A stretch of 64,000 nt of DNA from DATLGB01 sp038258425 (GCA_038258425.1 JBBSPV010000001.1:62001-126000), one strand, 5' to 3'; shown: positions 8,532-16,645, numbered from the stretch's first letter. The notes: generated by a model from the sequence alone, not told the origin. Made by a program: numbers and translations.

Positions 8532-9653
8532 CTATCCCCAGACGTCGCGCGCCACCTCGACGACCAGGCGCAGCTTCTCGGCCTGTTGCTCGCGCGTGAG
8601 CGCGTTGCCCTCGACGGTCGACGAGAAGCCGCACTGCGGGGACAGGCACAGCTGGTCGAGGTCGACGTGGGCCGACGCCTCCTCGATGCGCTGCTTCAGC
8701 GCATCGCGGTCCTCGAGCTCGCCCCGCTTGGTCCTCACGAGGCCGAGCACCACGACCTTGCCCTCCGGCACGAAGCGCAACGGCTCGAAGCCGCCCGAGC
8801 GCGCGTCGTCCCACTCCATGAAGAAGCCGTCCACGTCGAGCTCGTTGAACAGCGCCTCGGCGACGAAGTCGTAGCCGCCCTCGGCGACCCAGGACGACCG
8901 GAAGTTGCCCCGGCACATGTGCGTCGTGACCGCCATGCCCGCGGGTCGGCCCGCGAGGGCCGCGGTGATGTGGCGGATGTAGGCCTCGTGCTGGTGCTCG
9001 GCGTCGCCGCCGATCTCGCGCACGTGCTCGCGCTGCTTCGGATCGTTGAGGTAGGCGAGGCTCGTGTCGTCGAACTGCAGGTAGCCGCAGCCGAGGTCCC
9101 CGAGGCGCCGGACCTCCTCCCGGTAGGCCGCCGTCAGGTCCGTCCAGAAGGCGTCCATGTCCGGGTACAGCACCTCGTCGATCGCCGCCCGCCCGCCGCG
9201 GTAGTGGACCATGCTCGGCGACGGGATCGTGAGCTTCGGCGTCTGCCCGTCCGCGGCGTTGGCTTCGAGGAAGCTGAAGTCGTCTCCGAAGACGGTCGCC
9301 GACACGCCCAGCCGGCCGTCGACGCGCATCGCCGCCGGGGTGAACTCGAGGTCGCCCTGCTCGTTGTGGAACTGGACGGCGAGGTCCCCTGGGGCCTTCG
9401 ACACTCCGTCCAGCGCGTAGATGAAGTCCATGTGCCAGGAGGCGCGGCGGAACTCCCCGTCGGTCACCGTGCGCAGGCCGACGTCCTGCTGGAGCCGGAT
9501 GACGTCGCGGATCGCCTCGTCCTCGACGGCCCGCAGCTCGTCGGCGTCGATGCGGCCGGCCGCGAGGTCCTCGCGCGCCTGCAGGAGCTCGGGCGGGCGC
9601 AGCAGGCTGCCGACGTGGTCGGCGCGGAAGGGCGGGAGCTCGCGCGTGGTCAT
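8532..9653 (-). CDS. MetE C-terminal-domain-like, cobalamin-independent methionine synthase family protein
   Basis: A 373-residue stand-alone UROD/MetE-like barrel. The family's zinc ligands are all present: His245 and Cys247 in THMCRGN and Cys341 in SPQCGFSS. FRADHVGSLLRP at the N-terminus is typical of the short MetE-like group (bacterial YxjG type). Full MetE is about 750 residues, so this lacks the N-terminal half that helps bind folate and homocysteine. It may transfer methyl groups from another donor to a thiol. It lies 10 bases downstream of the phosphodiester glycosidase gene, probably in the same transcript. Confidence 0.85.
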   Translation of the reverse strand: MTTRELPPFRADHVGSLLRPPELLQAREDLAAGRIDADELRAVEDEAIRDVIRLQQDVGLRTVTDGEFRRASWHMDFIYALDGVSKAPGDLAVQFHNEQGDLEFTPAAMRVDGRLGVSATVFGDDFSFLEANAADGQTPKLTIPSPSMVHYRGGRAAIDEVLYPDMDAFWTDLTAAYREEVRRLGDLGCGYLQFDDTSLAYLNDPKQREHVREIGGDAEHQHEAYIRHITAALAGRPAGMAVTTHMCRGNFRSSWVAEGGYDFVAEALFNELDVDGFFMEWDDARSGGFEPLRFVPEGKVVVLGLVRTKRGELEDRDALKQRIEEASAHVDLDQLCLSPQCGFSSTVEGNALTREQQAEKLRLVVEVARDVWG

Positions 9654-9663
9654 GGGCCACCCG

Positions 9664-11208
9664 TCATGGCATCAGCAGCAGGGCGTCGCCCACCGGCCGC
9701 TCGCCCTCCGGATCGGACGGGCGGCCGACCACGTGGCCGCCGGCGACCATCGTGGTCGAGCCCCCGCCGTCGAGGTTGAGCGCCTCGCGCGCGCCCAGGG
9801 CCCGCATGATCCGTGCCTCCTCGCGGAAGCTCGCCCCGACGCTGTACGCCGGCGCGTGGCCGTCGACGGTGACGAACAGCAGCTTGCCCGCGCGCGTGAG
9901 CCCGGCCATGGTGCGTGGGTTGCGGCGGATCCCGAACGCGAAGTAGAACGCCGCGTCGTCGGGGTGCACGAAGCCCTCCGTATAGGCGTCGATCGCGGGC
10001 CGGCCGGCCCGCAGCAGCCGCGGGCCGCCGTTGACGACCCCGAGGCCGGGTGCGAGGGCCCCGAGCCCGCCCGGGCCGGCGACCGTCTCCCGCACCGACG
10101 GGGCCTGGCCCGCGCGGACGTGCGCGCGCAGCCATCCGGCCGCCGTCCCGGTGGCCGAGAGGACGGCGCCGCCGGCGGGGATGGGTCCGCCACGGCGCTC
10201 GCGCACCGCGATCACCCCGCCGTCGGCGCCCAGCACCGCCTCGGCACCCGCGCCGGCCGGGGTCCGCGAGCCGAACACCGGCTCGAAGCGGATGAGCTCG
10301 CTGCGGTCCCGGCAGGTGATGTCGTGCAGCGGGCGCTCGGTCGGCCGGTCGCCACCGACGCCGCCGCAGGCCCGGATCAGCCCGGGTCGCCGGTTGAGCC
10401 CGTCGAGCTCCCGCCGCGCCCCGTCGGCGGCGACGACCGCGTTGCGCGTCGCGACGGTGCCGATCGAGGCGCCGGTCCCGTCGCCCGCCGGCAGGACGAG
10501 CGCGGTGCGGTCGCGCACCGCCTCGGACACCAGGCGCCCGTCGATCACCGACACACCGGCGAGGTCGCCCTCGGTGCCGTCGGCGGGGCCGACCACGAAG
10601 TAGCCGCCGTTGACGGCGGCCAGCGCCCCCATACGGCGGGCCAGGGCGGAGACCCGCTCGCGACCGGGCACGACGCCGGTGCCGAGCGCGGCGACCACGC
10701 GGCCGGTGAAGCGCCGCGGATCGACCGTCAACACGCGCACGACCCACGGCCCGGTCGTGCGGCCGCCGTCCTCGCCGGTGTAGAGGGTCTGCGCCGCCGG
10801 GAAGCGCCGCTTGGCCAGACGGGCGGTGAGGGCGTCCGCCGGCGCCTGCCGCCGGAAGGACCCGGTGCGCACGGAGTAGCCCACGGGTCCGCGCCGCGGG
10901 TCGTCCGCGGCCCGCGGCCCGGCGCGGCGTACGCGCGGCGGATGCCCGGCCGCGATCAGGCGCCGGCCCGCCCGCCGGGCCGCGGCTCGCGAGGTGACGA
11001 ACGCGGCCTCGACGACGAAGACGTCGCGGCGCGACCGCCGTCCGCGGACGATCGTCGTCCGGGTCAGCCCCGGGGCCAGCGTCCGCGTGCTGCGGTGCTC
11101 GGCGAGGCGTGGCGGGCCGAGCGGCAGCCGCGCGGGCCGGGCCTCGGCGGCGGCGACGGCGACGAGCACGAGCAGGACGGCGACGACGACGGCACGGAGG
11201 AGGCGCAT
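9664..11208 (-). CDS. Secreted phosphodiester glycosidase family (NAGPA-like) protein
   Basis: A 514-residue protein with a Sec signal peptide (basic MRLLR, a hydrophobic VVVAVLLVLVAVAAA core, then AEA). Residues about 60-140 contain paired VVEAAFVTSRAAARRAG/YSVRTGSFRR units resembling weak SPOR-like repeats. The rest is the NAGPA domain (phosphodiester alpha-N-acetylglucosaminidase-like), ending in NLDGGGSTTM (478-487), the most conserved motif. Bacterial members are cell-surface proteins thought to cut sugar phosphodiesters in envelope polymers. Its ATG at 11208 lies 6 bases from a TAGCTT -10 box. Confidence 0.85.
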   Translation of the reverse strand: MRLLRAVVVAVLLVLVAVAAAEARPARLPLGPPRLAEHRSTRTLAPGLTRTTIVRGRRSRRDVFVVEAAFVTSRAAARRAGRRLIAAGHPPRVRRAGPRAADDPRRGPVGYSVRTGSFRRQAPADALTARLAKRRFPAAQTLYTGEDGGRTTGPWVVRVLTVDPRRFTGRVVAALGTGVVPGRERVSALARRMGALAAVNGGYFVVGPADGTEGDLAGVSVIDGRLVSEAVRDRTALVLPAGDGTGASIGTVATRNAVVAADGARRELDGLNRRPGLIRACGGVGGDRPTERPLHDITCRDRSELIRFEPVFGSRTPAGAGAEAVLGADGGVIAVRERRGGPIPAGGAVLSATGTAAGWLRAHVRAGQAPSVRETVAGPGGLGALAPGLGVVNGGPRLLRAGRPAIDAYTEGFVHPDDAAFYFAFGIRRNPRTMAGLTRAGKLLFVTVDGHAPAYSVGASFREEARIMRALGAREALNLDGGGSTTMVAGGHVVGRPSDPEGERPVGDALLLMP

Positions 11209-11214
11209 GGAGCC

Positions 11215-11220
11215 AAGCTA
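11215..11220 (-). promoter_or_regulatory. -10 box of the phosphodiester glycosidase gene
   Basis: TAGCTT on the minus strand, 6 bases before the ATG at 11208. It lies in the 44-base gap after pcaG, so this gene can be transcribed separately from pcaHG. Confidence 0.4.
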
Positions 11221-11252
11221 GACCCGGATTGGCCCATCGTCTCGGCCCCGGC

Positions 11253-11696
11253 TCAGACGTCGAAGAAGACGGTCTCGCCGGGCCCCTGAAGGCGGATGTC
11301 GAACCGGTAGCCGTCCCCGTCGGGCTCCGCCACGAGCGTGCTGCGCCGGTCGGGTGCGACGGTGGCGAGCACGGGGTCGTCGGGGTCCGGCTCGAGGTAG
11401 ACGCGCGTCACCAGCCGGTGCAGCAGGCCGCGGGCGAGCACGTTGACCCCGAGGTGCGGGGCGCGCGGCGTCACGACGTGCCAGCGGCCCTTGTTGTCGG
11501 TCGGGCAGCGGCAGAACGCCTGCGCGCCCGGGTCCCAGGTCTCCACCAGCGCGTCGGGCACCGGGTCCCCGGCACCGTCAAGCACGCGGCCGGCCAACCG
11601 GACCCCGGCGGGGTCGGCCACCGGGCCCTCCGCCCACGGCAACCCGAGCGACAGGTAGGGGCCGACGGTCTGGGCCGGGGTGAGCGGCGGCGTCAC
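11253..11696 (-). CDS. pcaG: Protocatechuate 3,4-dioxygenase alpha subunit
   Basis: A 147-residue intradiol dioxygenase alpha subunit, partner of PcaH. Residues 7-20 (PAQTVGPYLSLGLP) are the hallmark N-terminus of PcaG. The central beta-sandwich (GVRLAGRVLDGAGDPVPDALVETWDP) and the end (FDIRLQGPGETVFFDV) are complete, although the protein is shorter than the roughly 200 residues of proteobacterial PcaG. The alpha subunit supplies substrate-pocket residues but no iron. Its GTG start overlaps the pcaH stop by four bases (GTGA), the usual coupled arrangement. Confidence 0.9.
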   Translation of the reverse strand: MTPPLTPAQTVGPYLSLGLPWAEGPVADPAGVRLAGRVLDGAGDPVPDALVETWDPGAQAFCRCPTDNKGRWHVVTPRAPHLGVNVLARGLLHRLVTRVYLEPDPDDPVLATVAPDRRSTLVAEPDGDGYRFDIRLQGPGETVFFDV

Positions 11697-12379
11697 GACG
11701 CCGCCTCCATCGGCGTCTCGTCCGGCCCGCGCAGCACGATGTCGAACGCGTAGGCGAGCGCCCAGTGCTCCCGCGTGCGGTCGAGGCTGAAGCGCGAGAC
11801 CAGCCGCTCGCGGACGGCCGGATCACGAACGGCGTTGAAGATCGGGTCGTACGGGAAGAGCGGGTCGCCGGGGAAGTACATCTGCGTGACGAGGCGCTGG
11901 GCGAAGGCCCGTCCCAGCAGCGAGAAGTGGATGTGCGCGGGCCGCCAGGCGTTGGCGTGGTTGCCCCACGGATACGGCCCGGGCTTGATCGTGACGAACT
12001 CGTAGCGGCCGTCGGCGTCCGTGACGCAGCGCCCGCCGCCCGAGAAGTTGGGGTCCAGCGGCGCCGGCCAGCGGTCCCAGCGGTGCGCGTAGCGGCCCGC
12101 GGCGTTGGCCTGCCAGACCTCGACCAGGGAGTCGCGGATCGGCCGGCCGTCGCCGTCGAGCAGGCGACCGGACACCGTGATGCGCTCGCCGACCGGCTCC
12201 CCCTCGTGCTGGCGCGTGAGGTCGTGCTCGAGGGCCCCGGGGCGCAGGCGGCCGAGTTGCGGGCCGGTGCGCTCCGTGACGGTGTGCGGGAGGTGGACCA
12301 GCGGCTGCTGCGGATGCCGCAGCGCCGTCGACCGGTACGCGGGGGAGTCCAAGGGCGGGTGGACGCCGCGGTCACGCAT
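11693..12379 (-). CDS. pcaH: Protocatechuate 3,4-dioxygenase beta subunit
   Basis: A 228-residue iron-bearing subunit that cleaves the aromatic ring of protocatechuate between its two hydroxyls to give beta-carboxy-cis,cis-muconate. The Fe(III) ligands are visible as Tyr97 (GRYAHR), Tyr136 (GPYPWGN), His149 and His151 (RPAHIHFS). The N-terminal dimer arm PPLDSPAYRSTALRHP is intact. The ATG overlaps the stop of a collapsed thiolase remnant, so the pair probably shares the mannitol-dehydrogenase promoter upstream. No pcaB, pcaC, pcaD or pcaL is near; the only other beta-ketoadipate-type genes in the window are the thiolase and CoA transferase at the right end. Confidence 0.92.
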   Translation of the reverse strand: MRDRGVHPPLDSPAYRSTALRHPQQPLVHLPHTVTERTGPQLGRLRPGALEHDLTRQHEGEPVGERITVSGRLLDGDGRPIRDSLVEVWQANAAGRYAHRWDRWPAPLDPNFSGGGRCVTDADGRYEFVTIKPGPYPWGNHANAWRPAHIHFSLLGRAFAQRLVTQMYFPGDPLFPYDPIFNAVRDPAVRERLVSRFSLDRTREHWALAYAFDIVLRGPDETPMEAAS

Positions 12380-12485
12380 GGAGCACCACGGCCAGGCCCT
12401 GGCCGACGCCGAGGCACAGCGCCGGCGCGCCGCCGCAACGACCGAAGGGCGTCCGCACGGCGTCGTGGAGGAAGGCGTCGGCCAC
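12372..12485 (-). pseudogene. Collapsed thiolase gene: N-terminus fused to C-terminus with the middle deleted
   Basis: A 37-codon reading frame (GTG at 12485) translates as VADAFLHDAVRTPFGRCGG followed directly by APALCLGVGQGLAVVLHA. The first part is the universal start of acetyl-CoA/beta-ketoadipyl-CoA thiolases. The second is their last 18 residues, including the C-terminal catalytic Cys motif CxGVGQG. About 350 codons between them, with the nucleophilic Cys and His, are missing. Both ends match the intact thiolase at 61850-63028 (YLYDAIRTPFGR; ICIGVGQGLAVVLEA). The frame is preserved and its stop overlaps the pcaH ATG, so it may still couple translation into pcaH. It cannot be an active enzyme. 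Confidence 0.85.
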
Positions 12486-12515
12486 CGTCCCGGCAGTGTC
12501 GCACCGCGCGGCGGC

Positions 12516-13940
12516 TCAGGCCGGGAAGGGCACGTCCGCGGCGAGCGCCTCGACCGTCGCGCGCGCGCCGCACCGGCGCACCGACTCCAGGGCCTCCGTA
12601 TAGGCGTCCGTGAAGCGCTCGTCGGCCGCGAGGTCGCCGAACAGGTCCTCCGCGAGGAACGCCAGCGGCTCCTCCCGGCTGCGCCGCGCGCGCTCGGTCA
12701 GCTCGGGCGCGAGCCGGTCGACCACCTCGATCGGCTCGCCGTCCTCGTCGACGCCCTCGGCGTAGCGCGTCCAGCTCGCGACGATCGCCGCCGAGCGCCG
12801 GATCTCGCCGCCCGACTCGAGGTTGTGGCGGACCACCGGCAGCAGCCAGCGCGGGATGCGGTCGGAGCTGTCGGCGCACAGCCTCGGGATCGTGTCGCGG
12901 ATCTCGGGGTTGGCGAAGCGCTCCAGCAGCGTGTGCTTGTAGTCGTCGAGGTCGACGCCCGGGACGGGCGGCAGGGTGGGCGTGGCCTCCTCGTCCATGT
13001 AGCCGTGCAGGAAGGCCCGGAAGGTGCGGTCGCCGGCGGCCTCGTGGACGAGCTCGTAGCCGCACAGCCGGGCGAAGTAGCACAGGCCCTGGTGACTGGC
13101 GTTGAGCAGCCGCAGCTTCATCAGCTCGTAGGGGCCGACGTCGCCGACCATCTGCACGCCGGCCTCCTCGTACGGCGGCCGCCCGGCCGCGAACGCGTCC
13201 TCGAGCACCCACTGGACGAACGGCTCGCACACCACGGGCCAGCGGTCCTCGATCCCGAAGCGCTCGGCCACCTCGCGCCGGTCGTCGTCCGTCGTGCCCG
13301 GGGTGATGCGGTCCACCATCGAGCTGGGGAAGGTGACCTCGGAGGCGATCCAGTCCGCGAGACCCGCATCCACCGCGCGAGCGCGCGCGAGCAGGACCTC
13401 CTGCGCCCGCTCGCCGTTGTGCGGGAGGTTGTCACAGGACATGACGGTGAGCCCGCCGGCACCGGCGTCGCGGCGGCGGCCCAGCGCCTCGACGAGCAGG
13501 TCGAACGTCGCGTTGTCCTCGGTGTAGCCGCCCTCGGTGACCGTCATGGAGACGATCCGGGTGACCGGGGCCGCGATGCGCTCGAGCAGCGGCTCGCGGT
13601 CCTGGGCGGCGAGGACGAAGTCGACGATCGAGCCGATCACGCGCGGCTCGTAGGTCCCGTCGGCGTGCTTGAGCACGAGCGTGTAGAGGTGGTCCTGGGC
13701 GCCGAGGGCCTCGGCGACCGCCGCGTCGGAGTCGAGCACCCCGGCGCCGCAGATGCCCCAGCCGTCGCCGTGCCCGAGCTCGAGGAGCCGGTCGTGGTAC
13801 ATCGCCTGGTGGGCCCGGTGGAAGCCGCCGACGCCGATGTGCACGACGCCCGCGGCCGGCCCGGCGCGGTCGTAGCCGGGAACGGCGATTCGCTCGTCGA
13901 GGTCGTGCAACGTCGCGGCGCTCAGGGCGGTGGGGCTCAT
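12516..13940 (-). CDS. Mannitol dehydrogenase family polyol/uronate oxidoreductase
   Basis: A 474-residue long-chain secondary alcohol dehydrogenase of the mannitol dehydrogenase/fructuronate reductase family, NAD(P)-dependent and metal-free. The N-terminal Rossmann motif is VVHIGVGGFHRAHQA. The mid-protein TVTEGGY, SCDNLPHNG and the catalytic-domain KLRLLNASHQ (Lys, Asn, His of the active site) are all present. Family members interconvert mannitol/fructose, arabinitol/xylulose or tagaturonate/altronate, and the sequence does not decide. The ATG at 13940 is preferred over a GTG at 13958 because a promoter lies just before it. Confidence 0.88.
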   Translation of the reverse strand: MSPTALSAATLHDLDERIAVPGYDRAGPAAGVVHIGVGGFHRAHQAMYHDRLLELGHGDGWGICGAGVLDSDAAVAEALGAQDHLYTLVLKHADGTYEPRVIGSIVDFVLAAQDREPLLERIAAPVTRIVSMTVTEGGYTEDNATFDLLVEALGRRRDAGAGGLTVMSCDNLPHNGERAQEVLLARARAVDAGLADWIASEVTFPSSMVDRITPGTTDDDRREVAERFGIEDRWPVVCEPFVQWVLEDAFAAGRPPYEEAGVQMVGDVGPYELMKLRLLNASHQGLCYFARLCGYELVHEAAGDRTFRAFLHGYMDEEATPTLPPVPGVDLDDYKHTLLERFANPEIRDTIPRLCADSSDRIPRWLLPVVRHNLESGGEIRRSAAIVASWTRYAEGVDEDGEPIEVVDRLAPELTERARRSREEPLAFLAEDLFGDLAADERFTDAYTEALESVRRCGARATVEALAADVPFPA

Positions 13941-13946
13941 CTGCCC

Positions 13947-13975
13947 AGGCTGGTCCACCCGCAGGGCAAAGTCAA
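13947..13975 (-). promoter_or_regulatory. Promoter of the mannitol-dehydrogenase/pca transcript
   Basis: On the minus strand TTGACT (13970-13975), a 17-base spacer and CAGCCT (13947-13952), which ends 6 bases before the ATG at 13940. A near-consensus -35 with correct spacing. It would start a leaderless transcript that may continue through the thiolase remnant into pcaHG. Confidence 0.55.
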
Positions 13976-13988
13976 CGCGCAGCTCGCG

Positions 13989-14606
13989 TCAGGCGTCCGT
14001 GCCATCCGCCGCGCGCGCCCGGTGCCGGCGCGCCTTGGCGACGTTGCCGCAGCCCTGCATGGAGCACCAGCGGCGCCGCCCGGAGGCGGAGCGGTCGTAG
14101 AAGCGCGCGCTGCAGGTCTGCGACGCGCACACCCGCAGGCGGTCGCGCTGCGCCGTCCCGAGGAGCTCGGCCGCGTCGCGGGCGACGAGCCCGACCGCGA
14201 AGCGCGCCGGATCGGCCGGCGTGCCCGAAGTGAGTGCCGGTCGTCCGTCGGGGGCCGGAGCCAGCCGATCGGGCAGCACGGCGTCGGGCAGCCAGGCGTC
14301 CACGACGGCGACGGCCGCCGGTGAGGCGGGGGTGCCGGCGAGGTGGGCGCGGACCTCGGCGTCGATCGCCTCGCGCAGATCACGCGCGGCGTGCAGCAGG
14401 GCACGGGTGACCTTCGGCGTCGCGGGCACGAGCTGGGCCCGCACGAGCCAGAGCCCGAGGTCGGACGGCGACACGAGCGTCTCCACGTCGCGCCACCAGC
14501 GCTCGCGGCGGGTGTTGACGAAGTCCAGCGACGGCCGGCCGCCGAGCCAGTACCACCAGTCCGCCCCGCTACGCAGCGGGAGCGCCAGGTCGTCGGGCAG
14601 GTCCAT
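13989..14606 (-). CDS. CGNR zinc-finger regulator with ABATE-type N-terminal domain
   Basis: A 205-residue protein. The N-terminal part (PLRSGADWWYWLGGRPSLDFVNT) is the ABATE domain, thought to sense a small ligand. The C-terminus carries the CGNR zinc finger: CASQTCSARFYDRS, then RRRWCSMQGCGN with the CGNR-like CGNVAK, followed by basic RRHRARA for DNA contact. Such proteins are taken to be transcription regulators. It is divergent from the cupin gene, its likely target. Its ATG overlaps the left arm of an inverted repeat, so self-repression is plausible. An upstream in-frame ATG at 14630 is possible. Confidence 0.8.
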   Translation of the reverse strand: MDLPDDLALPLRSGADWWYWLGGRPSLDFVNTRRERWWRDVETLVSPSDLGLWLVRAQLVPATPKVTRALLHAARDLREAIDAEVRAHLAGTPASPAAVAVVDAWLPDAVLPDRLAPAPDGRPALTSGTPADPARFAVGLVARDAAELLGTAQRDRLRVCASQTCSARFYDRSASGRRRWCSMQGCGNVAKARRHRARAADGTDA

Positions 14607-14634
14607 AACCGCATACTTGCAGATCATCCGGTTA
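14606..14634. promoter_or_regulatory. Inverted repeat between CGNR regulator and cupin gene, candidate operator
   Basis: TAACCG (14606-14611) and CGGTTA (14629-14634) are perfect inverted arms 17 bases apart. The left arm overlaps the regulator start codon. The right arm lies inside the spacer of the cupin promoter (-35 at 14617, -10 at 14640). Binding here would block both genes. Confidence 0.5.
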
Positions 14635-14645
14635 CGCGGTAGCGT
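14617..14645 (+). promoter_or_regulatory. Promoter of the cupin gene
   Basis: TTGCAG (14617-14622), 17-base spacer, TAGCGT (14640-14645), 10 bases before the ATG at 14656. Confidence 0.5.
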
Positions 14646-14655
14646 CGGGACCACG

Positions 14656-15090
14656 ATGAGCTACCGCGTGCTGCCGGACGCCGAGGCCCACTGGCGTCCC
14701 TCGAACCAGATGGGCGTTTCGAACACCGACCTCGCCAGGCAGCTCGGCGCCGCCGAGCTCGGGGCGCGGTTCTGGCGGCTCGAGCCGGGCCAGGCCTCCA
14801 CCCGCCACCGCCATCGCCTCCAGCGCGAGCTCTACGTGCTGCTCGAGGGCACCGGGCGGATCCGCGTCGAGGCCGACGTCCTGACCCTCTCGCCGCGCTC
14901 CGCGCTGCTCGTCGATCCGGAGACGGTCCGCCAGGTCTTCAACGACACCGGCGAGGCGGCGCTGTGGCTCGTGGTCGGCACCCCCGCCGAGGCGGCCAAC
15001 ACGCTCGACATGACCCCCGCGCAGCTCGCCGAGCTCTACCCGGACGGCCCGCGCGCGCTGCCGCCCGAGCTCGAGCCCCGCGGGGTGTGA
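14656..15090 (+). CDS. Cupin-domain protein
   Basis: A 144-residue single-domain cupin. Metal-binding motif 1 is seen as STRHRHRLQRELYVLLEGTGRI, with His ligands and the Glu of RELYVLLEG. Motif 2 is degenerate (LVDPETVRQVFNDTGEAALWLVVG), with Val-Arg where a His is usual. Residues 105-140 (NTLDMTPAQLAELYPDGPRALPPEL) form a short helical tail. Function is unknown; cupins of this size are often isomerases, dioxygenases or sugar-binding proteins. It is divergent from a CGNR regulator and overlaps the DUF2332 gene by four bases. Confidence 0.8.
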   Translation: MSYRVLPDAEAHWRPSNQMGVSNTDLARQLGAAELGARFWRLEPGQASTRHRHRLQRELYVLLEGTGRIRVEADVLTLSPRSALLVDPETVRQVFNDTGEAALWLVVGTPAEAANTLDMTPAQLAELYPDGPRALPPELEPRGV

Positions 15091-16166
15091 CGCCCGCCGG
15101 GCGGTCTGGGGCCCGGCGGCTCGCGATCCGCTTCGGCCGCCAGGCCGACTCGGTCATCCAGCGGGGCTCGCCGCTCTACACCGGCCTGCTGCGGCGCCTC
15201 GCCGACGACCTGCTCGCCGGCGGCCCCGCGTGGCGGCTGCTCGAACGGCGCGCGAGCGAGCCGGCGGGCTGGGCGCTTCCCCTGCGGCTGATGGCGTGCC
15301 TGCACCGGCTCGCGCTCAGCGGCGCGGCGCCCGCGCTCGCCGCCCACTACCCGTCGACGGGCGGGGACGGGGATCGCGACGCCGCCTGGGTCGCCCTGGT
15401 CGGCGTTCTCGAGGCGCAGCGCGACACGCTCGACCGCCTGCTCGACGCGCCCCTGCAGACCAACGAGCCCGGACGCAGCAGCGCGCTCGTCACCGGGCTG
15501 CTCGCCGTGGCCGCCGCGACGGGCAAGCCGCTGCGCCTGTTCGAGCTCGGCGCCAGTGCGGGGCTGAACCTCAACTGGCCCCGCTACCGCTTCGACGCCG
15601 GCCTCTGGTCGCTCGGCGCCGCCGACGCCGCGGTTCGCCTTCCCTGCGCCGCGTGGCCCGCGGAGCCGCCGCGGCTCGACCTGCTCGAGGCGCGTGGCTG
15701 CGACGCCCAGCCGCTGGACGCGCGCTCGCCCGACGCTCGGCTGACGCTGCGCTCCGCCGTCTGGGCCGACCAGCTCGACCGGCTCGCCCAGCTCGACGCG
15801 GCCCTCGCCGAGGCCCGGCGCCACCCGCCGGCGGTCGAGCGCGCCGACGCCGCCGACTGGCTCGAGCGCACGGTCGGCCCGCGCGCCGGCGCCGCCACGG
15901 TGGTCTGGCACTCCGTGCTCGAGCAGTACCTCGACGCGGATCGCCTGGCGCGGATGCGGCGCACACTGTCGGACCTGCTCTCCGGCGCGCCGCCGGACGC
16001 CCCGGTGGCGTGGCTGAGCCTCGAGCGACCGCCCGGTCGCGGCGCCTACGGGCTCGCCGAGGTCCGCCTCGCGGTCTCGCCCGACGCCGATCAGCACGTC
16101 CTCGGCCACGCGAGCTACCACGGCTCCGCGGTGCGGCTCGCGGCTCAGCCGGACACGGGGGCCTGA
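15087..16166 (+). CDS. DUF2332 family protein
   Basis: A 359-residue protein of a conserved actinobacterial family without assigned function (DUF2332). Typical features are RFGRQADSV near the start, the LQTNEPGRSSAL signature, then RLFELGASAGLNLNW (a glycine-rich strand-turn like the SAM-binding motif of methyltransferases) and TVVWHSVLEQYL. The GAS-G-L-N pattern makes a methyltransferase-like fold plausible, but no activity is established. The GTG at 15087 overlaps the cupin stop (GTGA), so the two are translationally coupled. Its end overlaps the converging SRPBCC gene by 22 bases. Confidence 0.75.
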   Translation: MTPAGRSGARRLAIRFGRQADSVIQRGSPLYTGLLRRLADDLLAGGPAWRLLERRASEPAGWALPLRLMACLHRLALSGAAPALAAHYPSTGGDGDRDAAWVALVGVLEAQRDTLDRLLDAPLQTNEPGRSSALVTGLLAVAAATGKPLRLFELGASAGLNLNWPRYRFDAGLWSLGAADAAVRLPCAAWPAEPPRLDLLEARGCDAQPLDARSPDARLTLRSAVWADQLDRLAQLDAALAEARRHPPAVERADAADWLERTVGPRAGAATVVWHSVLEQYLDADRLARMRRTLSDLLSGAPPDAPVAWLSLERPPGRGAYGLAEVRLAVSPDADQHVLGHASYHGSAVRLAAQPDTGA

Positions 16167-16588
16167 CGGGTGGCGTGCTCGACGAGCCCGTCCACGAAGG
16201 TCTGGGTGATCTTGGCCAGCGCCCGGCGGTAGACCCATCCGGCGCCGGGGACCTTCGGCCGGAACGTCGTGTGCCAGCGGATCTCGGTGCCGGCGTCGCG
16301 GGGCGTGAGGTCGATGTCGGCGCGGTAGTCGCGCAGCGCCAGGCCGGACAGCAGCCGGTAGCTCAGCCGCCGCTCGGGCCGGCGCTCGACGATCTCCTCG
16401 TGGACGACCACGCGCCCCGTCGTGAAGGCCCGGCGCTCGCCCACACCGTCGGGGCCGCCCTCCCGCTCGGGCTCGAACGCCTCGATCGGCGTCCACGCCG
16501 GCCAGCTCGAGCTGTCGGCGAGCAGCCGCCACACCGCGGCCGGCGATGCCGTGGTGGTCGCGTGGATGTCGATGTCCTGGAGTGCCAT
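16145..16588 (-). CDS. SRPBCC family (START-like) protein
   Basis: A 147-residue polyketide-cyclase/dehydrase-type SRPBCC protein. The start DIDIHATTTASPAAVWRLLADSSSWPAWTPIEAF is the typical strand-helix opening. TEIRWHTTFRPKVPG and the final long helix (YRRALAKITQTFVDGLVEHA) complete the helix-grip fold that encloses a hydrophobic ligand. No catalytic residues can be named. It is divergent from a TetR regulator, its probable controller, and carries a TACCAT -10 box 35 bases upstream. Confidence 0.8.
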   Translation of the reverse strand: MALQDIDIHATTTASPAAVWRLLADSSSWPAWTPIEAFEPEREGGPDGVGERRAFTTGRVVVHEEIVERRPERRLSYRLLSGLALRDYRADIDLTPRDAGTEIRWHTTFRPKVPGAGWVYRRALAKITQTFVDGLVEHATRQAPVSG

Positions 16589-16616
16589 GGGAGCCGCCTC
16601 GGTGCCGGGGGATGGT

Positions 16617-16645
16617 GTTCCACATGGTACAGCAGCCGGTACGCT
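16617..16645. promoter_or_regulatory. TetR/SRPBCC divergent promoter with near-palindromic operator
   Basis: GTTCCACATGGTAC (16617-16630) is a near-perfect dyad (GTTCC/GGTAC arms around ACAT), and GGTAC recurs at 16638-16642. The dyad covers the minus-strand -10 TACCAT of the SRPBCC gene. The plus-strand -10 TACGCT (16640-16645) ends 8 bases before the TetR ATG. This is the layout of an autorepressed TetR pair. Confidence 0.45.

Noticed and set aside
5886..9779. A 1297-codon open frame on the plus strand
   Set aside because: Arg/Pro/Gly-rich nonsense in the wrong frame across three well-supported genes; a by-product of high GC.
11253..11696. pcaG as a truncated gene
   Set aside because: It is short, but both ends and the beta-sandwich core are intact and the coupling to pcaH is normal.
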